From the NCBI RefSeq assembly GCF_007655005.1, contig NZ_SZVW01000023.1:94672-158671 (forward strand): 64,000 bases of DNA, written 5' to 3'. Below, in pieces: positions 23,229 through 34,025 of the stretch. The position numbers and the translations under genes were made by a program. Position 1 is the first letter of the stretch. Each line of letters starts with the position of its first letter. The DNA is from Streptomyces tibetensis (GTDB lineage: Bacteria; Actinomycetota; Actinomycetes; Streptomycetales; Streptomycetaceae). The notes under the pieces are model-generated. The model did not search any database. It was not told the DNA's origin and was given only the letters and a program-made list of their open reading frames with translations.

Positions 23229-26153
23229 GTGACCACCTCCGTGAACCCCCCTGCGGACACCCCCCTGGCCGTCCCGTCCCTCGCCGACGCCGAGGAACTG
23301 ACCTGCGACGTCCTCGTCATCGGCGGCGGCACCGCGGGCACCATGGCCGCCCTGACCGCCGCCGAGCACGGCGCGAACGTGCTGCTGCTGGAGAAGGCGC
23401 ACGTCCGCCACTCCGGCGCGCTCGCCATGGGCATGGACGGCGTCAACAACGCGGTCATCCCCGGCCGGGCCGAACCCGACGACTACGTCGCCGAGATCAC
23501 CCGCGCCAACGACGGCATCGTCGACCAGTCCACCGTCCGCCAGACCGCCACCCGCGGCTTCGACATGGTGCAGCGGCTGGAGTCCTACGGGGTGAAGTTC
23601 GAAAAGGACGAGCACGGCGACTACTCCGTCCGCCAGGTACACCGCTCCGGCTCCTACGTACTGCCGATGCCGGAGGGCAAGGACGTCAAGAAGGTCCTGT
23701 ACCGGCAACTGCGGAGGCGCGAGATGCGGGAGAGGATCCGCATCGAGAACCGGGTCATGCCGGTGCGCGTCCTCACCGCCGGGGGGCAGGCCGTGGGCGC
23801 GGCCGGCTTCAACACCCGCACCGGGCAGTTCGTCCAGGTGCGCGCGGGCGCGGTGATCCTCGCGACCGGCGCCTGCGGCCGCCTCGGCCTGCCGGCCTCC
23901 GGCTACCTCTACGGCACCTACGAGAACCCCACCAACGCGGGCGACGGCTACGCCATGGCCTACCACGCGGGCGCCGAGCTCACCGGCATCGAGTGCTTCC
24001 AGATCAACCCGCTGATCAAGGACTACAACGGCCCGGCCTGCGCCTACGTCGCCAATCCCTTCGGCGGCTACCAGGTCAACCGGCACGGCGAACGCTTCGT
24101 CGCCTCCGACTACTGGTCGGGTCAGATGATGTCCGAGTTCGCCGCCGAGGTGGCGTCCGACCGGGGCCCCGTCTACCTGAAGCTGAGCCACCTCCCCGAG
24201 GAGTCGGTCTCGGCCCTGGAGACGATCCTGCACTCCACCGAGCGCCCCACCCGCGGCACCTTCCACTCCGGGCGCGGCCACGACTACCGCACCCACGACA
24301 TCGAGATGCACATCTCCGAGATCGGCCTGTGCGGCGGCCACTCCGCCTCCGGCGTCCGCGTGGACGACCACGCCCGCACGACCGTCCCACGGCTGTACGC
24401 GGCCGGCGACCTGGCCTGCGTCCCGCACAACTACATGATCGGCGCGTTCGTCTTCGGTGACCTGGCGGGCGCGGACGCCTCGCAGTACCAGGCCTACACG
24501 GGCGAGCTGCCCGCGGAGCAGCTCCGGGAGGCGCACGAGCTGATCTACCGCCCGCTGCGCAACCCCGACGGCCCGCCGCAGCCCCAGGTCGAGTACAAGC
24601 TGCGCCGCTTCGTGAACGACTACGTGGCCCCGCCCAAGTCCGGTGCCCGGCTGTCGCTGGCCCTGGAGGCGTTCCAGCGGATGCACACCGACATCGCCGA
24701 GATGGGCGCCCGCACCGCGCACGAGCTGATGCGCTGCGCCGAGGTCACCTTCATCCGCGACTGCGCGGAGATGGCCGCGCGCTCCTCCCTGGCCCGCACG
24801 GAGTCCCGCTGGGGCCTCTACCACGAGCGCCTGGACCACCCCCAGCGTGACGACGCGTCCTGGTTCCATCACCTCGATCTGCACAAGTCCCCCTCCGGTG
24901 CGATGGAGTTCACGGCACGTCCCGTGGCTCCCTATCTCGTTCCCGTCGACGGTTTCGACCCCGTCGGCGGTCCGTCCCGTGTCCTCGGCGAGGTGCACGC
25001 CGAGGATGTGGCCATGGCGGGCTCGCGGGACGTGGCGCCGGTCGCGGCCCCGGTGGGAACGGTGGATCCGGAGCCCACCCCGACGCCGGAGACTTCGGTC
25101 ACCGCCCCTTCCGGCGAGGAGTCCTCCGCCCGCCTGCTCGAACTCGTCGCCCTCGCCGAGGAGGAGCCAGAACTCGACGCCCTCCAGCCGTACTTGACGG
25201 ACCCCACGCCCGCTGTCCGCCGCGAGGCCGTCGCCGTACTCACCGAGACACTGCCGCCCGGGACGGGCACCGCGCTCGCCGCCGCCCTGCGCGACACCGC
25301 CGCCGAGGTCCGTGCCACCGCGGCCGCGTCACTGCGGGAGCTCGTCGAGACGCTCCCGGCCGAGCCCGATCTGCGTGACGGCCTCGCCGCCGCCCTGCGC
25401 GACACCGCCGCCGAGGTCCGGGCCACCGCGGCCGCGTCACTGCGGGAGCTCGTCGAGACGCTCCCGGCCGAGCCCGATCTGCGTGACGGCCTCGCCGCCG
25501 CCCTGGCCGAGCCGGACCCGGTGGTCCGCGCGGCGGCCCTGGACGTCCTGCGCGCCCTGCGCCTCGGCGACGCCGCCTTGTTCGCGACCTCCCTCGCCGA
25601 CTCCGACATCGCCGTCCGCATCGAGGCCGTACGGGCCCTGGTGTCGGTCGACGCGGCCGGCGAACTGGCCGGTGCGGCGGGCACCGACCCCTCCCGCGAG
25701 GTACGGGTCGCGATCGCCAAGGGCCTGGCCACGGTGAGTGCCGAGCGGCCGGCGGGTGACGTCCCGGACGGCACGGACCCCACCGCGGGCGCGATCGAAG
25801 CGGCCCTCACCGGCCTTCTCGACGACCCCGACGCCCTGGTGCGGGCAGCGGCCTACGGAGCACTGGGCACCACCGGCTGCCCGGCGCCCCTCACCGCACG
25901 CGCCGTGGCCGCCCTGGCCGAGCCGGCCTGGCAGGTGCGGGCCGGAGCGGCGACGGCCCTGTCCGTCGCCGACGCCGACGTGGCGGTCCCGGCCCTCGCC
26001 AAGGCCCTGGCCGACGCCAACGCCGACGTCCGCAAGGCCGCCGTGCTCGCGCTGACCCGGCACCGCACCACCGAGGAGGCCCGGGCGGCCCTCGCCACGG
26101 CGACGACGGATTCCGACGCGGATGTCAGGGCCTACGCGGGACGGGCGCTGTGA
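23229..26153 (+). CDS. AprA/fumarate-reductase-like FAD flavoprotein fused to HEAT repeats
   Basis: Predicted FAD-dependent oxidoreductase subunit of 974 aa. Residues 27-55 form the dinucleotide fold (VLVIGGGTAGTMAALTAAE). Further FAD-fold landmarks are NPTNAGDGYAMAYHAGAEL near 235 and the closing LYAAGDLACVPHNYMIGAFVFGD near 390-412. The overall pattern, including IKDYNGPACAYVANPFGGY, is nearer adenylylsulfate reductase AprA than succinate dehydrogenase. From about residue 627 the protein is unlike either: some nine to ten Ala/Glu/Arg-rich HEAT repeats reach the C-terminus, two of them an almost exact 36-residue duplication. GTG 23229 follows AAAGG; a GTG at 23214 overlaps the ATPase stop. 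Partner: the upstream AprB-like ferredoxin. Substrate unknown. Confidence 0.9.
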   Translation: MTTSVNPPADTPLAVPSLADAEELTCDVLVIGGGTAGTMAALTAAEHGANVLLLEKAHVRHSGALAMGMDGVNNAVIPGRAEPDDYVAEITRANDGIVDQSTVRQTATRGFDMVQRLESYGVKFEKDEHGDYSVRQVHRSGSYVLPMPEGKDVKKVLYRQLRRREMRERIRIENRVMPVRVLTAGGQAVGAAGFNTRTGQFVQVRAGAVILATGACGRLGLPASGYLYGTYENPTNAGDGYAMAYHAGAELTGIECFQINPLIKDYNGPACAYVANPFGGYQVNRHGERFVASDYWSGQMMSEFAAEVASDRGPVYLKLSHLPEESVSALETILHSTERPTRGTFHSGRGHDYRTHDIEMHISEIGLCGGHSASGVRVDDHARTTVPRLYAAGDLACVPHNYMIGAFVFGDLAGADASQYQAYTGELPAEQLREAHELIYRPLRNPDGPPQPQVEYKLRRFVNDYVAPPKSGARLSLALEAFQRMHTDIAEMGARTAHELMRCAEVTFIRDCAEMAARSSLARTESRWGLYHERLDHPQRDDASWFHHLDLHKSPSGAMEFTARPVAPYLVPVDGFDPVGGPSRVLGEVHAEDVAMAGSRDVAPVAAPVGTVDPEPTPTPETSVTAPSGEESSARLLELVALAEEEPELDALQPYLTDPTPAVRREAVAVLTETLPPGTGTALAAALRDTAAEVRATAAASLRELVETLPAEPDLRDGLAAALRDTAAEVRATAAASLRELVETLPAEPDLRDGLAAALAEPDPVVRAAALDVLRALRLGDAALFATSLADSDIAVRIEAVRALVSVDAAGELAGAAGTDPSREVRVAIAKGLATVSAERPAGDVPDGTDPTAGAIEAALTGLLDDPDALVRAAAYGALGTTGCPAPLTARAVAALAEPAWQVRAGAATALSVADADVAVPALAKALADANADVRKAAVLALTRHRTTEEARAALATATTDSDADVRAYAGRAL
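25281..25496 (+). repeat. 108-bp in-frame tandem duplication in the HEAT region
   Basis: Bases 25281-25388 and 25389-25496 are identical except for one synonymous CGT/CGG change. Each encodes one 36-residue HEAT unit starting LAAALRDTAAEVRATAAASL. The reading frame is kept. Confidence 0.93.
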
Positions 26154-26163
26154 CCGGCCCGGC

Positions 26164-26195
26164 GGCTCGCCGATCCCTGTGATCCGGCCGGAGCC
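26164..26195. terminator. Possible bidirectional terminator between flavoprotein and recQ genes
   Basis: GGCTC...GAGCC arms enclose a second pairing GCCGATC/GATCCGGC in the 48-bp gap between the convergent genes. The stem has mismatches and there is no T-tract, so this is tentative. Confidence 0.4.
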
Positions 26196-26201
26196 AGGCC
26201 T

Positions 26202-28313
<2,112 letters not shown>

Positions 28314-28474
28314 CGTTGCGTCCCCCGTGCGTCGCGCCTCGACCACTGCGTCCACCATAGGCGCCCGCACCGACAGCCCCGGAGTTATCCACAGGTCCCG
28401 CCCGGTGCAGGCGGTGCACATACATACGTTCGGCATGGCTCGGCACGGCAGCCGCCTGCCCGGAAACGCCATGG

Positions 28475-28501
28475 GGCCCGGCTTCCGAGGGAGGCCGGAC
28501 C
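28475..28501 (-). terminator. Putative terminator of the nuo operon
   Basis: In the transcript direction the sequence folds as GGUCCGGCCU paired with AAGCCGGGCC around a CCCUCGG loop, one mismatch and one G-U pair. It lies 22-48 bp past the nuoN stop. Confidence 0.5.
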
Positions 28502-28522
28502 CCAGGTGGACGTACGCGGACG

Positions 28523-30172
28523 TCAGCGGACGAAAACCCCCGCCTGCCCTGCCAGATCCAGGAAGTACTGCGGCGCCACGCCGAGCACCACCGTGACCGC
28601 CACGCCCACCCCGATCGCCGTCATCGTCAGCGGCGACGGCACGGCCACCGTCGGGCCCTCCGGCCGCGGCTCACTGAAGAACATCAGCACGATGACGCGG
28701 ATGTAGAAGAACGCCGCGATCGCCGACGAGATCACACCGATCACGACGAGCGGGGCGGCCCCGCCCTCCGCCGCCGCCTTGAACACGGCGAACTTCCCGG
28801 CGAAGCCGGACGTCAGCGGAATGCCCGCGAAGGCCAGCAGGAACACCGCGAACACGGCCGCCACCAGCGGGGACCTCCGCCCGAGCCCCGCCCACTTGGA
28901 CAGGTGCGTCGCCTCGCCCCCGGCGTCGCGGACGAGCGTGACCACCGCGAAGGCGCCGATCGTCACGAACGAGTACGCCGCCAGGTAGAACAGCACCGAC
29001 GAGACACCGTCGGGCGTGGTCGCGATGACACCCGCCAGGATGAACCCGGCGTGCGCGATCGACGAGTACGCCAGCAGCCGCTTGATGTCGGTCTGCGTGA
29101 TGGCGACGATCGCGCCGCCCAGCATGGTGACGATGGCCACGGCCCACATCACCGGCCGCCAGTCCCAGCGCAGGCCCGGCAGGACCACGTACAGCAGCCG
29201 CAGCAGCGCGCCGAACGCCGCCACCTTCGTCGCCGCCGCCATGAAACCGGTCACCGGCGTCGGAGCGCCCTGGTACACGTCCGGCGTCCACATGTGGAAC
29301 GGCACCGCGCCCACCTTGAACAGCAGGCCCATGACCAGCAGCGCGGCGCCGATCAGCAGCAGCGCGTCGTTGCCCATGGTGTCGGCGAGCGCCGGGTTGA
29401 CGTCCTGCACGGTGCCGTCGACGACCTGCGCGATCGTCGCGTACGACATCGAGCCCGCGTAGCCGTACAGCATGGCGATGCCGAACAGGGTGAACGCGGA
29501 GGCGAAGGCGCCGAGCAGGAAGTACTTGACCGCCGCCTCCTGCGACATGAGCCGCTTGCGGCGGGCCAGCGCGCACAGCAGGTACAGCGGCAGGGAGAGG
29601 ACCTCCAGCGCCACGAACAGCGTCAGCAGGTCGTTGGCCGCCGGGAAGATCAGCATGCCGGCGACCGCGAACAGCAGCAGCGGGAACACCTCGGTGGTGG
29701 TGAACCCGGCCTTGATCGCGGCCTTCTCGCTCTCGCTGCCCGGCACGGACGCGGCCTGCGCGGCGAAGGAGTCGACCCGGTTGCCGTGCGCCTCCGGGTC
29801 GAGGCGCCGCTCGGCGAAGGTGAACAGGCCCACCAGCGCCGCCAGCAGGATGGTGCCCTGCAGGAACAGGGCGGGCCCGTCGACGGCGATCGCGCCCATC
29901 GCGGCGATACGCGCCTTGGTCGTGCCGTACCCATCGGCCGCGAGCGCCACGACCGCGGCGAAGGCGGCGGCGAGCGCGACGACGGACACGAACATCTGGA
30001 CGTAGTAGCGCGACTTTCGCGGGACGAACGCCTCGATCAGGATCCCGATGATCGCCGCGCCGACGACGATCAGGGTCGGCGACAGCTGGCCGTACTCGAA
30101 TTTCGGCGCGTCGATCTTGGTGATCGGATCGGCCGCGGTTGTCCACAGGCTGTGGACGGCTGTTGCGCTCAC
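28523..30172 (-). CDS. nuoN: NADH-quinone oxidoreductase subunit N
   Basis: Antiporter-like proton-pumping subunit of the complex I membrane arm, 549 aa, with about 14 hydrophobic helices. Recognisable family blocks are EVLSLPLYLLCALARRKRL, AAVKYFLLGAFASAFTLFG, VPFHMWTPDVYQGAPTPVTG with the conserved proline-rich loop, and DIKRLLAYSSIAHAGF with the key Lys. The GTG at 30172 overlaps the nuoM stop (GTGA). It is the last gene of the nuo operon, followed by a probable terminator. It is longer than the E. coli protein mainly by a loop near residues 130-160. Confidence 0.97.
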   Translation of the reverse strand: MSATAVHSLWTTAADPITKIDAPKFEYGQLSPTLIVVGAAIIGILIEAFVPRKSRYYVQMFVSVVALAAAFAAVVALAADGYGTTKARIAAMGAIAVDGPALFLQGTILLAALVGLFTFAERRLDPEAHGNRVDSFAAQAASVPGSESEKAAIKAGFTTTEVFPLLLFAVAGMLIFPAANDLLTLFVALEVLSLPLYLLCALARRKRLMSQEAAVKYFLLGAFASAFTLFGIAMLYGYAGSMSYATIAQVVDGTVQDVNPALADTMGNDALLLIGAALLVMGLLFKVGAVPFHMWTPDVYQGAPTPVTGFMAAATKVAAFGALLRLLYVVLPGLRWDWRPVMWAVAIVTMLGGAIVAITQTDIKRLLAYSSIAHAGFILAGVIATTPDGVSSVLFYLAAYSFVTIGAFAVVTLVRDAGGEATHLSKWAGLGRRSPLVAAVFAVFLLAFAGIPLTSGFAGKFAVFKAAAEGGAAPLVVIGVISSAIAAFFYIRVIVLMFFSEPRPEGPTVAVPSPLTMTAIGVGVAVTVVLGVAPQYFLDLAGQAGVFVR

Positions 30173-31740
30173 TTGGCCGCCTCCACCTCGGGCTGGGGGT
30201 CCTTCTTCTGTACGTCGGACATGGTCTGCTTGACCGCCGGATCGATGATCTGCGTGAGGGGCTTCGGGTAGACGCCCAGGAAGATCAGCAGGACGACCAG
30301 CGGGGCGACGACCACGAGCTCACGGACCCGGAGGTCCGGCATCGCGGAGACCGCCGGTTTCACCGGGCCCGTCATCGTCCGCTGGTAGAGGACGAGGGTG
30401 TAGAGCGCCGCGAGGACGATGCCGAAGGTGGCGATGATGCCGATCACCGGGTACCGCGTGAACGTGCCGACCAGCACCAGGAACTCGCTGACGAACGGCG
30501 CCAACCCCGGCAGGGACAGGGTCGCGAGGCTGCCGATCAGGAACGTGCCGGCGAGCACCGGGGCGACCTTCTGCACTCCGCCGTAGTCGGCGATGAGCCG
30601 CGAGCCGCGCCGGGAGATCAGGAAGCCGGCCACCAGCATCAGCGCGGCCGTCGAGATGCCGTGGTTGATCATGTAGAGCGTCGCGCCGGACTGGCCCTGG
30701 CTGGTCATCGCGAAGATGCCCATGATGATGAAGCCGAAGTGGGAGATCGACGCGTACGCCACCAGCCGCTTGATGTCCCGCTGGCCGACCGCGAGCAGCG
30801 CCCCGTAGATGATGCTGATCAGGGCGAGGACGAGGATGGCGGGCGTGGCCCACTTGCTGGCCTCCGGGAACAGCTGGAGGCAGAAGCGGAGCATCGCGAA
30901 GGTGCCGACCTTGTCGACGACCGCCGTGATGAGCACGGCGACCGGGGCGGTGGACTCCTGCATGGCGTTGGGCAGCCAGGTGTGCAGCGGCCACAGCGGT
31001 GCCTTCACCGCGAAGGCGAAGAAGAACCCGAGGAACAGCCAGCGTTCGGTGTTGGTCGCCATGTCGAGCGTGCCGTTGGCACGGGCCTCGGCGATCTCCT
31101 GGAGCGAGAAGTTCCCGGCGACCACGTACAGGCCGATCACCGCGGCCAGCATGATCAGACCGCCGACCAGGTTGTAGAGGAGGAACTTGACGGCCGCGTA
31201 CGACCGTTGGGTTGCCGCCGCCTTCTCGCCGTGCTCGTGGGCACGGTCCCCGAAGCCGCCGATGAGGAAGTACATCGGGATCAGCATGGCTTCGAAGAAG
31301 ATGTAGAAGAGGAAGACGTCGGTGGCCTCGAAGGAGAGGATCACCATCGCCTCGACGCCGAGGATCAGGGCGAAGAAGCCCTGCGTCGGCCGCCACCGGC
31401 TGCTGCCGGTCTCCAGGGGGTCGGCGTCGTGCCAGCCCGCCAGGATGATGAACGGGATCAGCAGGGCGGTCAGGGCGACCAGCGCCACCCCGATGCCGTC
31501 CACACCCAGTTCGTACCGGACGCCGAAGTCCGCGATCCAGGCGTGGGACTCGGTGAGCTGGTAGCGGTCGCCGTCCGGGTCGAAACGGACCAGGACGACG
31601 ATCGCCAGGACGAGCGTGGCGAGCGAGAAGAGCAGCGCCAGCCACTTGGCGGCAGTGCGCTTCGCGGCCGGTACGGCGGCCGTGGCGATCGCCCCGACGG
31701 CCGGGAGCGCCGCTGTCGCTGTCAGCAGAGGAAAGGACAT
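30169..31740 (-). CDS. nuoM: NADH-quinone oxidoreductase subunit M
   Basis: Antiporter-like proton-pumping subunit, 523 aa, about 14 helices. Diagnostic segments are LFYIFFEAMLIPMYFLIG (Glu of the channel), FFFAFAVKAPLWPLHTWLPNA (Lys and the HTWLPNA motif), DIKRLVAYASISHFGF and INHGISTAALMLVAG. The C-terminus is unusually charged (VQKKDPQPEVEAAK). The ATG at 31740 follows a GGAAAG site and the gene lies 5 bp after nuoL. It ends overlapping nuoN by 4 bp. Confidence 0.97.
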   Translation of the reverse strand: MSFPLLTATAALPAVGAIATAAVPAAKRTAAKWLALLFSLATLVLAIVVLVRFDPDGDRYQLTESHAWIADFGVRYELGVDGIGVALVALTALLIPFIILAGWHDADPLETGSSRWRPTQGFFALILGVEAMVILSFEATDVFLFYIFFEAMLIPMYFLIGGFGDRAHEHGEKAAATQRSYAAVKFLLYNLVGGLIMLAAVIGLYVVAGNFSLQEIAEARANGTLDMATNTERWLFLGFFFAFAVKAPLWPLHTWLPNAMQESTAPVAVLITAVVDKVGTFAMLRFCLQLFPEASKWATPAILVLALISIIYGALLAVGQRDIKRLVAYASISHFGFIIMGIFAMTSQGQSGATLYMINHGISTAALMLVAGFLISRRGSRLIADYGGVQKVAPVLAGTFLIGSLATLSLPGLAPFVSEFLVLVGTFTRYPVIGIIATFGIVLAALYTLVLYQRTMTGPVKPAVSAMPDLRVRELVVVAPLVVLLIFLGVYPKPLTQIIDPAVKQTMSDVQKKDPQPEVEAAK

Positions 31741-31745
31741 CGGTA

Positions 31746-33710
31746 TCAGACCGCCCTCATCAGCAGGGTCGCGGCGACGATGACCGCCGCACCCCCGAAC
31801 ATCGAGACCGCGTAGGAGCGGGCGAAGCCGTTCTGCAGCTTGCGCATCCGCCCGGAGAGGCCGCCGACCGAGGCCGCCGTGCCGTTGACGACGCCGTCGA
31901 CCAGGGTGTGGTCGACGTAGACCAGGGACCGCGTGAGGTGCTCCCCGCCGCGGACCAGGACGACGTGGTTGAAGTCGTCCTGGAGCAGGTCGCGCCGGGC
32001 GGCTCGGGTGAGCAGCGAGCCGCGCGGGGCGACGGCCGGGACCGGGCGGCGGCCGTACTGGGCCCAGGCGATGGCGACGCCGATGATCATGCAGGCGACG
32101 GTCGCGCCGGTGACCACACCCGCGCTGATCGGCGGGTTGCCGTGGCTGTGCCCGGTGACGGGCTCCAGCCAGTGCATGAAGCGGTCGCCGATGCTGAAGA
32201 ACGCGCCTCCGGCCACCGATCCGACGGCCAGCACGATCATCGGGATCGTCATGATCCTGGGCGACTCGTGCGGGTGCGGCGGGGTGTACTCGCCGCGCGT
32301 CTCGGCGGCGGGCTCCACGTCCGGCTTGGCCGGCGACGGGGTCGGGGCGTTGCGCCAGCGCTCCTCGCCGAAGAACGTCATCAGCATCACGCGCGTCATG
32401 TAGAACGCGGTGATGGCCGCGCCGAGCAGGGCGCAGGCGCCGAGGATCCAGCCCTCGGTGCCGCCCTTGGCGAACGCCGCCTCGATGATCTTGTCCTTGG
32501 AGAAGAAGCCGGACAGGCCCGGGAAGCCGATGATGGCCAGGTAGCCGAGGCCGAAGGTGACGAACGTGACCGGCATGTACGTGCGCAGGCCGCCGTACCT
32601 CCTCATGTCGACCTCGTCGTTCATGCCGTGCATGACCGAGCCGGCACCGAGGAACAGCCCGGCCTTGAAGAAGCCGTGCGTCACCAGGTGCATGATCGCG
32701 AAGACGTAGCCGATGGGGCCGAGACCGGCGGCGAGGATCATGTAGCCGATCTGCGACATGGTCGAGCCGGCCAGGGCCTTCTTGATGTCGTCCTTGGCAC
32801 AACCGACGATGGCACCGAACAGCAGCGTGACCGCGCCCACGATGGTGACGACCAGTTGCGCGTCCGGGGCGCCGTTGAAGACGGCCGCGGAGCGGACGAT
32901 CAGGTAGACGCCCGCCGTCACCATGGTCGCCGCGTGGATGAGGGCCGAGACCGGGGTCGGGCCCTCCATGGCGTCCCCGAGCCAGGACTGCAGCGGCACC
33001 TGGGCGGACTTGCCGCAGGCGGCGAGGAGCAGCATCAGCGCGATGGCGGTGAGCTTGTCCTCACCGGCGGCACCGGCGAGCCCGGCCTCCCCGTGGCTGC
33101 CGAGCACCGGCCCGAAGGCGAAGGTGCCGAACCACAGGAACATCAGCATGATTGCGATGGACAGGCCCATGTCGCCGACGCGGTTGACCAGGAAGGCCTT
33201 CTTCGCGGCCGTGGCGGCGCTGGGCTTGTGCTGCCAGAAGCCGATCAGCAGGTAGGAGGCGAGACCGACGCCCTCCCATCCGACGTACAGCAGCAGGTAG
33301 TTGTCGGCGAGGACGAGGATCAGCATCGCCGCGAGGAACAGGTTCAGATAGCCGAAGAAGCGGCGGCGCCGCTCGTCGTGCTCCATGTACCCGACGGAGT
33401 ACAGGTGGATCAGCGATCCGACGCCCGTGATCAGCAGCACGAACGTCATGGACAGCTGGTCGAGCTGGAAGGCGACGTCCGCCTGGAAGCCCTCGACCGG
33501 GACCCAGCTGAACAAGTGCTGTGACATCTCGCGGTGTTCGGCGCTCTGCCCCAGCATGTCGGTGAACAGCACCAGGCCGAGCACGAAGGAGACGGCCGCG
33601 AGCAGCGTGCCGAGCCAGTGGCCGACGGCGTCCAGCCGCCGGCCGCCGCACAGCAGGACCGCCGCTCCGAGCAGGGGCGCCGCCACCAGCAGCGCAATGA
33701 GGTTCTCCAC
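31746..33710 (-). CDS. nuoL: NADH-quinone oxidoreductase subunit L
   Basis: Largest antiporter-like subunit, at the distal end of the membrane arm, 654 aa. It shows the conserved core WEGVGLASYLLIGFW, the Lys-bearing ACGKSAQVPLQSWLGDAMEGPTPVSALIHAATMV, DDIKKALAGSTMSQIGYM and HLVTHGFFKAGLFLGAGSVMH. After the core comes the long lateral amphipathic helix region and a last transmembrane helix at the C-terminus. The ATG at 33710 is preceded by GGGGTCGGAAG. It sits 15 bp downstream of nuoK. Confidence 0.97.
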   Translation of the reverse strand: MENLIALLVAAPLLGAAVLLCGGRRLDAVGHWLGTLLAAVSFVLGLVLFTDMLGQSAEHREMSQHLFSWVPVEGFQADVAFQLDQLSMTFVLLITGVGSLIHLYSVGYMEHDERRRRFFGYLNLFLAAMLILVLADNYLLLYVGWEGVGLASYLLIGFWQHKPSAATAAKKAFLVNRVGDMGLSIAIMLMFLWFGTFAFGPVLGSHGEAGLAGAAGEDKLTAIALMLLLAACGKSAQVPLQSWLGDAMEGPTPVSALIHAATMVTAGVYLIVRSAAVFNGAPDAQLVVTIVGAVTLLFGAIVGCAKDDIKKALAGSTMSQIGYMILAAGLGPIGYVFAIMHLVTHGFFKAGLFLGAGSVMHGMNDEVDMRRYGGLRTYMPVTFVTFGLGYLAIIGFPGLSGFFSKDKIIEAAFAKGGTEGWILGACALLGAAITAFYMTRVMLMTFFGEERWRNAPTPSPAKPDVEPAAETRGEYTPPHPHESPRIMTIPMIVLAVGSVAGGAFFSIGDRFMHWLEPVTGHSHGNPPISAGVVTGATVACMIIGVAIAWAQYGRRPVPAVAPRGSLLTRAARRDLLQDDFNHVVLVRGGEHLTRSLVYVDHTLVDGVVNGTAASVGGLSGRMRKLQNGFARSYAVSMFGGAAVIVAATLLMRAV

Positions 33711-33725
33711 GATTCTTCCGACCCC

Positions 33726-34025
33726 TTACAGCTTCATCAGGCTGGCGTCGTCGACCGAGGCCGAGTGGCGGGCACGGAACAGGGACACGATGATCGCGAG
33801 CCCGACCACGACCTCCGCGGCGGCGACGACCATCGTGAAGAAGGCGATGATCTGCCCGTCGAGGTTGCCGTGCATCCGGGAGAAGGCGACGAACGCGAGG
33901 TTGCAGGCGTTGAGCATGAGCTCGATGCACATGAACACGACGATCGCGTTGCGCCTGATGAGCACGCCGGTGGCGCCGATCGTGAACAACAGGGCCGCGA
34001 GGTAGAGGTAGTTGACGGGGTTCAC
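33726..34025 (-). CDS. nuoK: NADH-quinone oxidoreductase subunit K
   Basis: Small three-helix membrane subunit, 99 aa, the standard size. Family residues are present: YLYLAALLFTIGATGVLIRRN, the channel Glu in FMCIELMLNACNLAFVAFS, and the second Glu in VVAAAEVVVGLAIIV. The GTG start at 34025 overlaps the nuoJ stop as GTGA. Confidence 0.97.
   Translation of the reverse strand: MNPVNYLYLAALLFTIGATGVLIRRNAIVVFMCIELMLNACNLAFVAFSRMHGNLDGQIIAFFTMVVAAAEVVVGLAIIVSLFRARHSASVDDASLMKL

Noticed and set aside
21507..24998. 1163-codon minus-strand open frame opposite the ABC transporter and flavoprotein genes
   Set aside because: Mirror image of well-supported coding genes. Composition is typical of antisense frames in Streptomyces.
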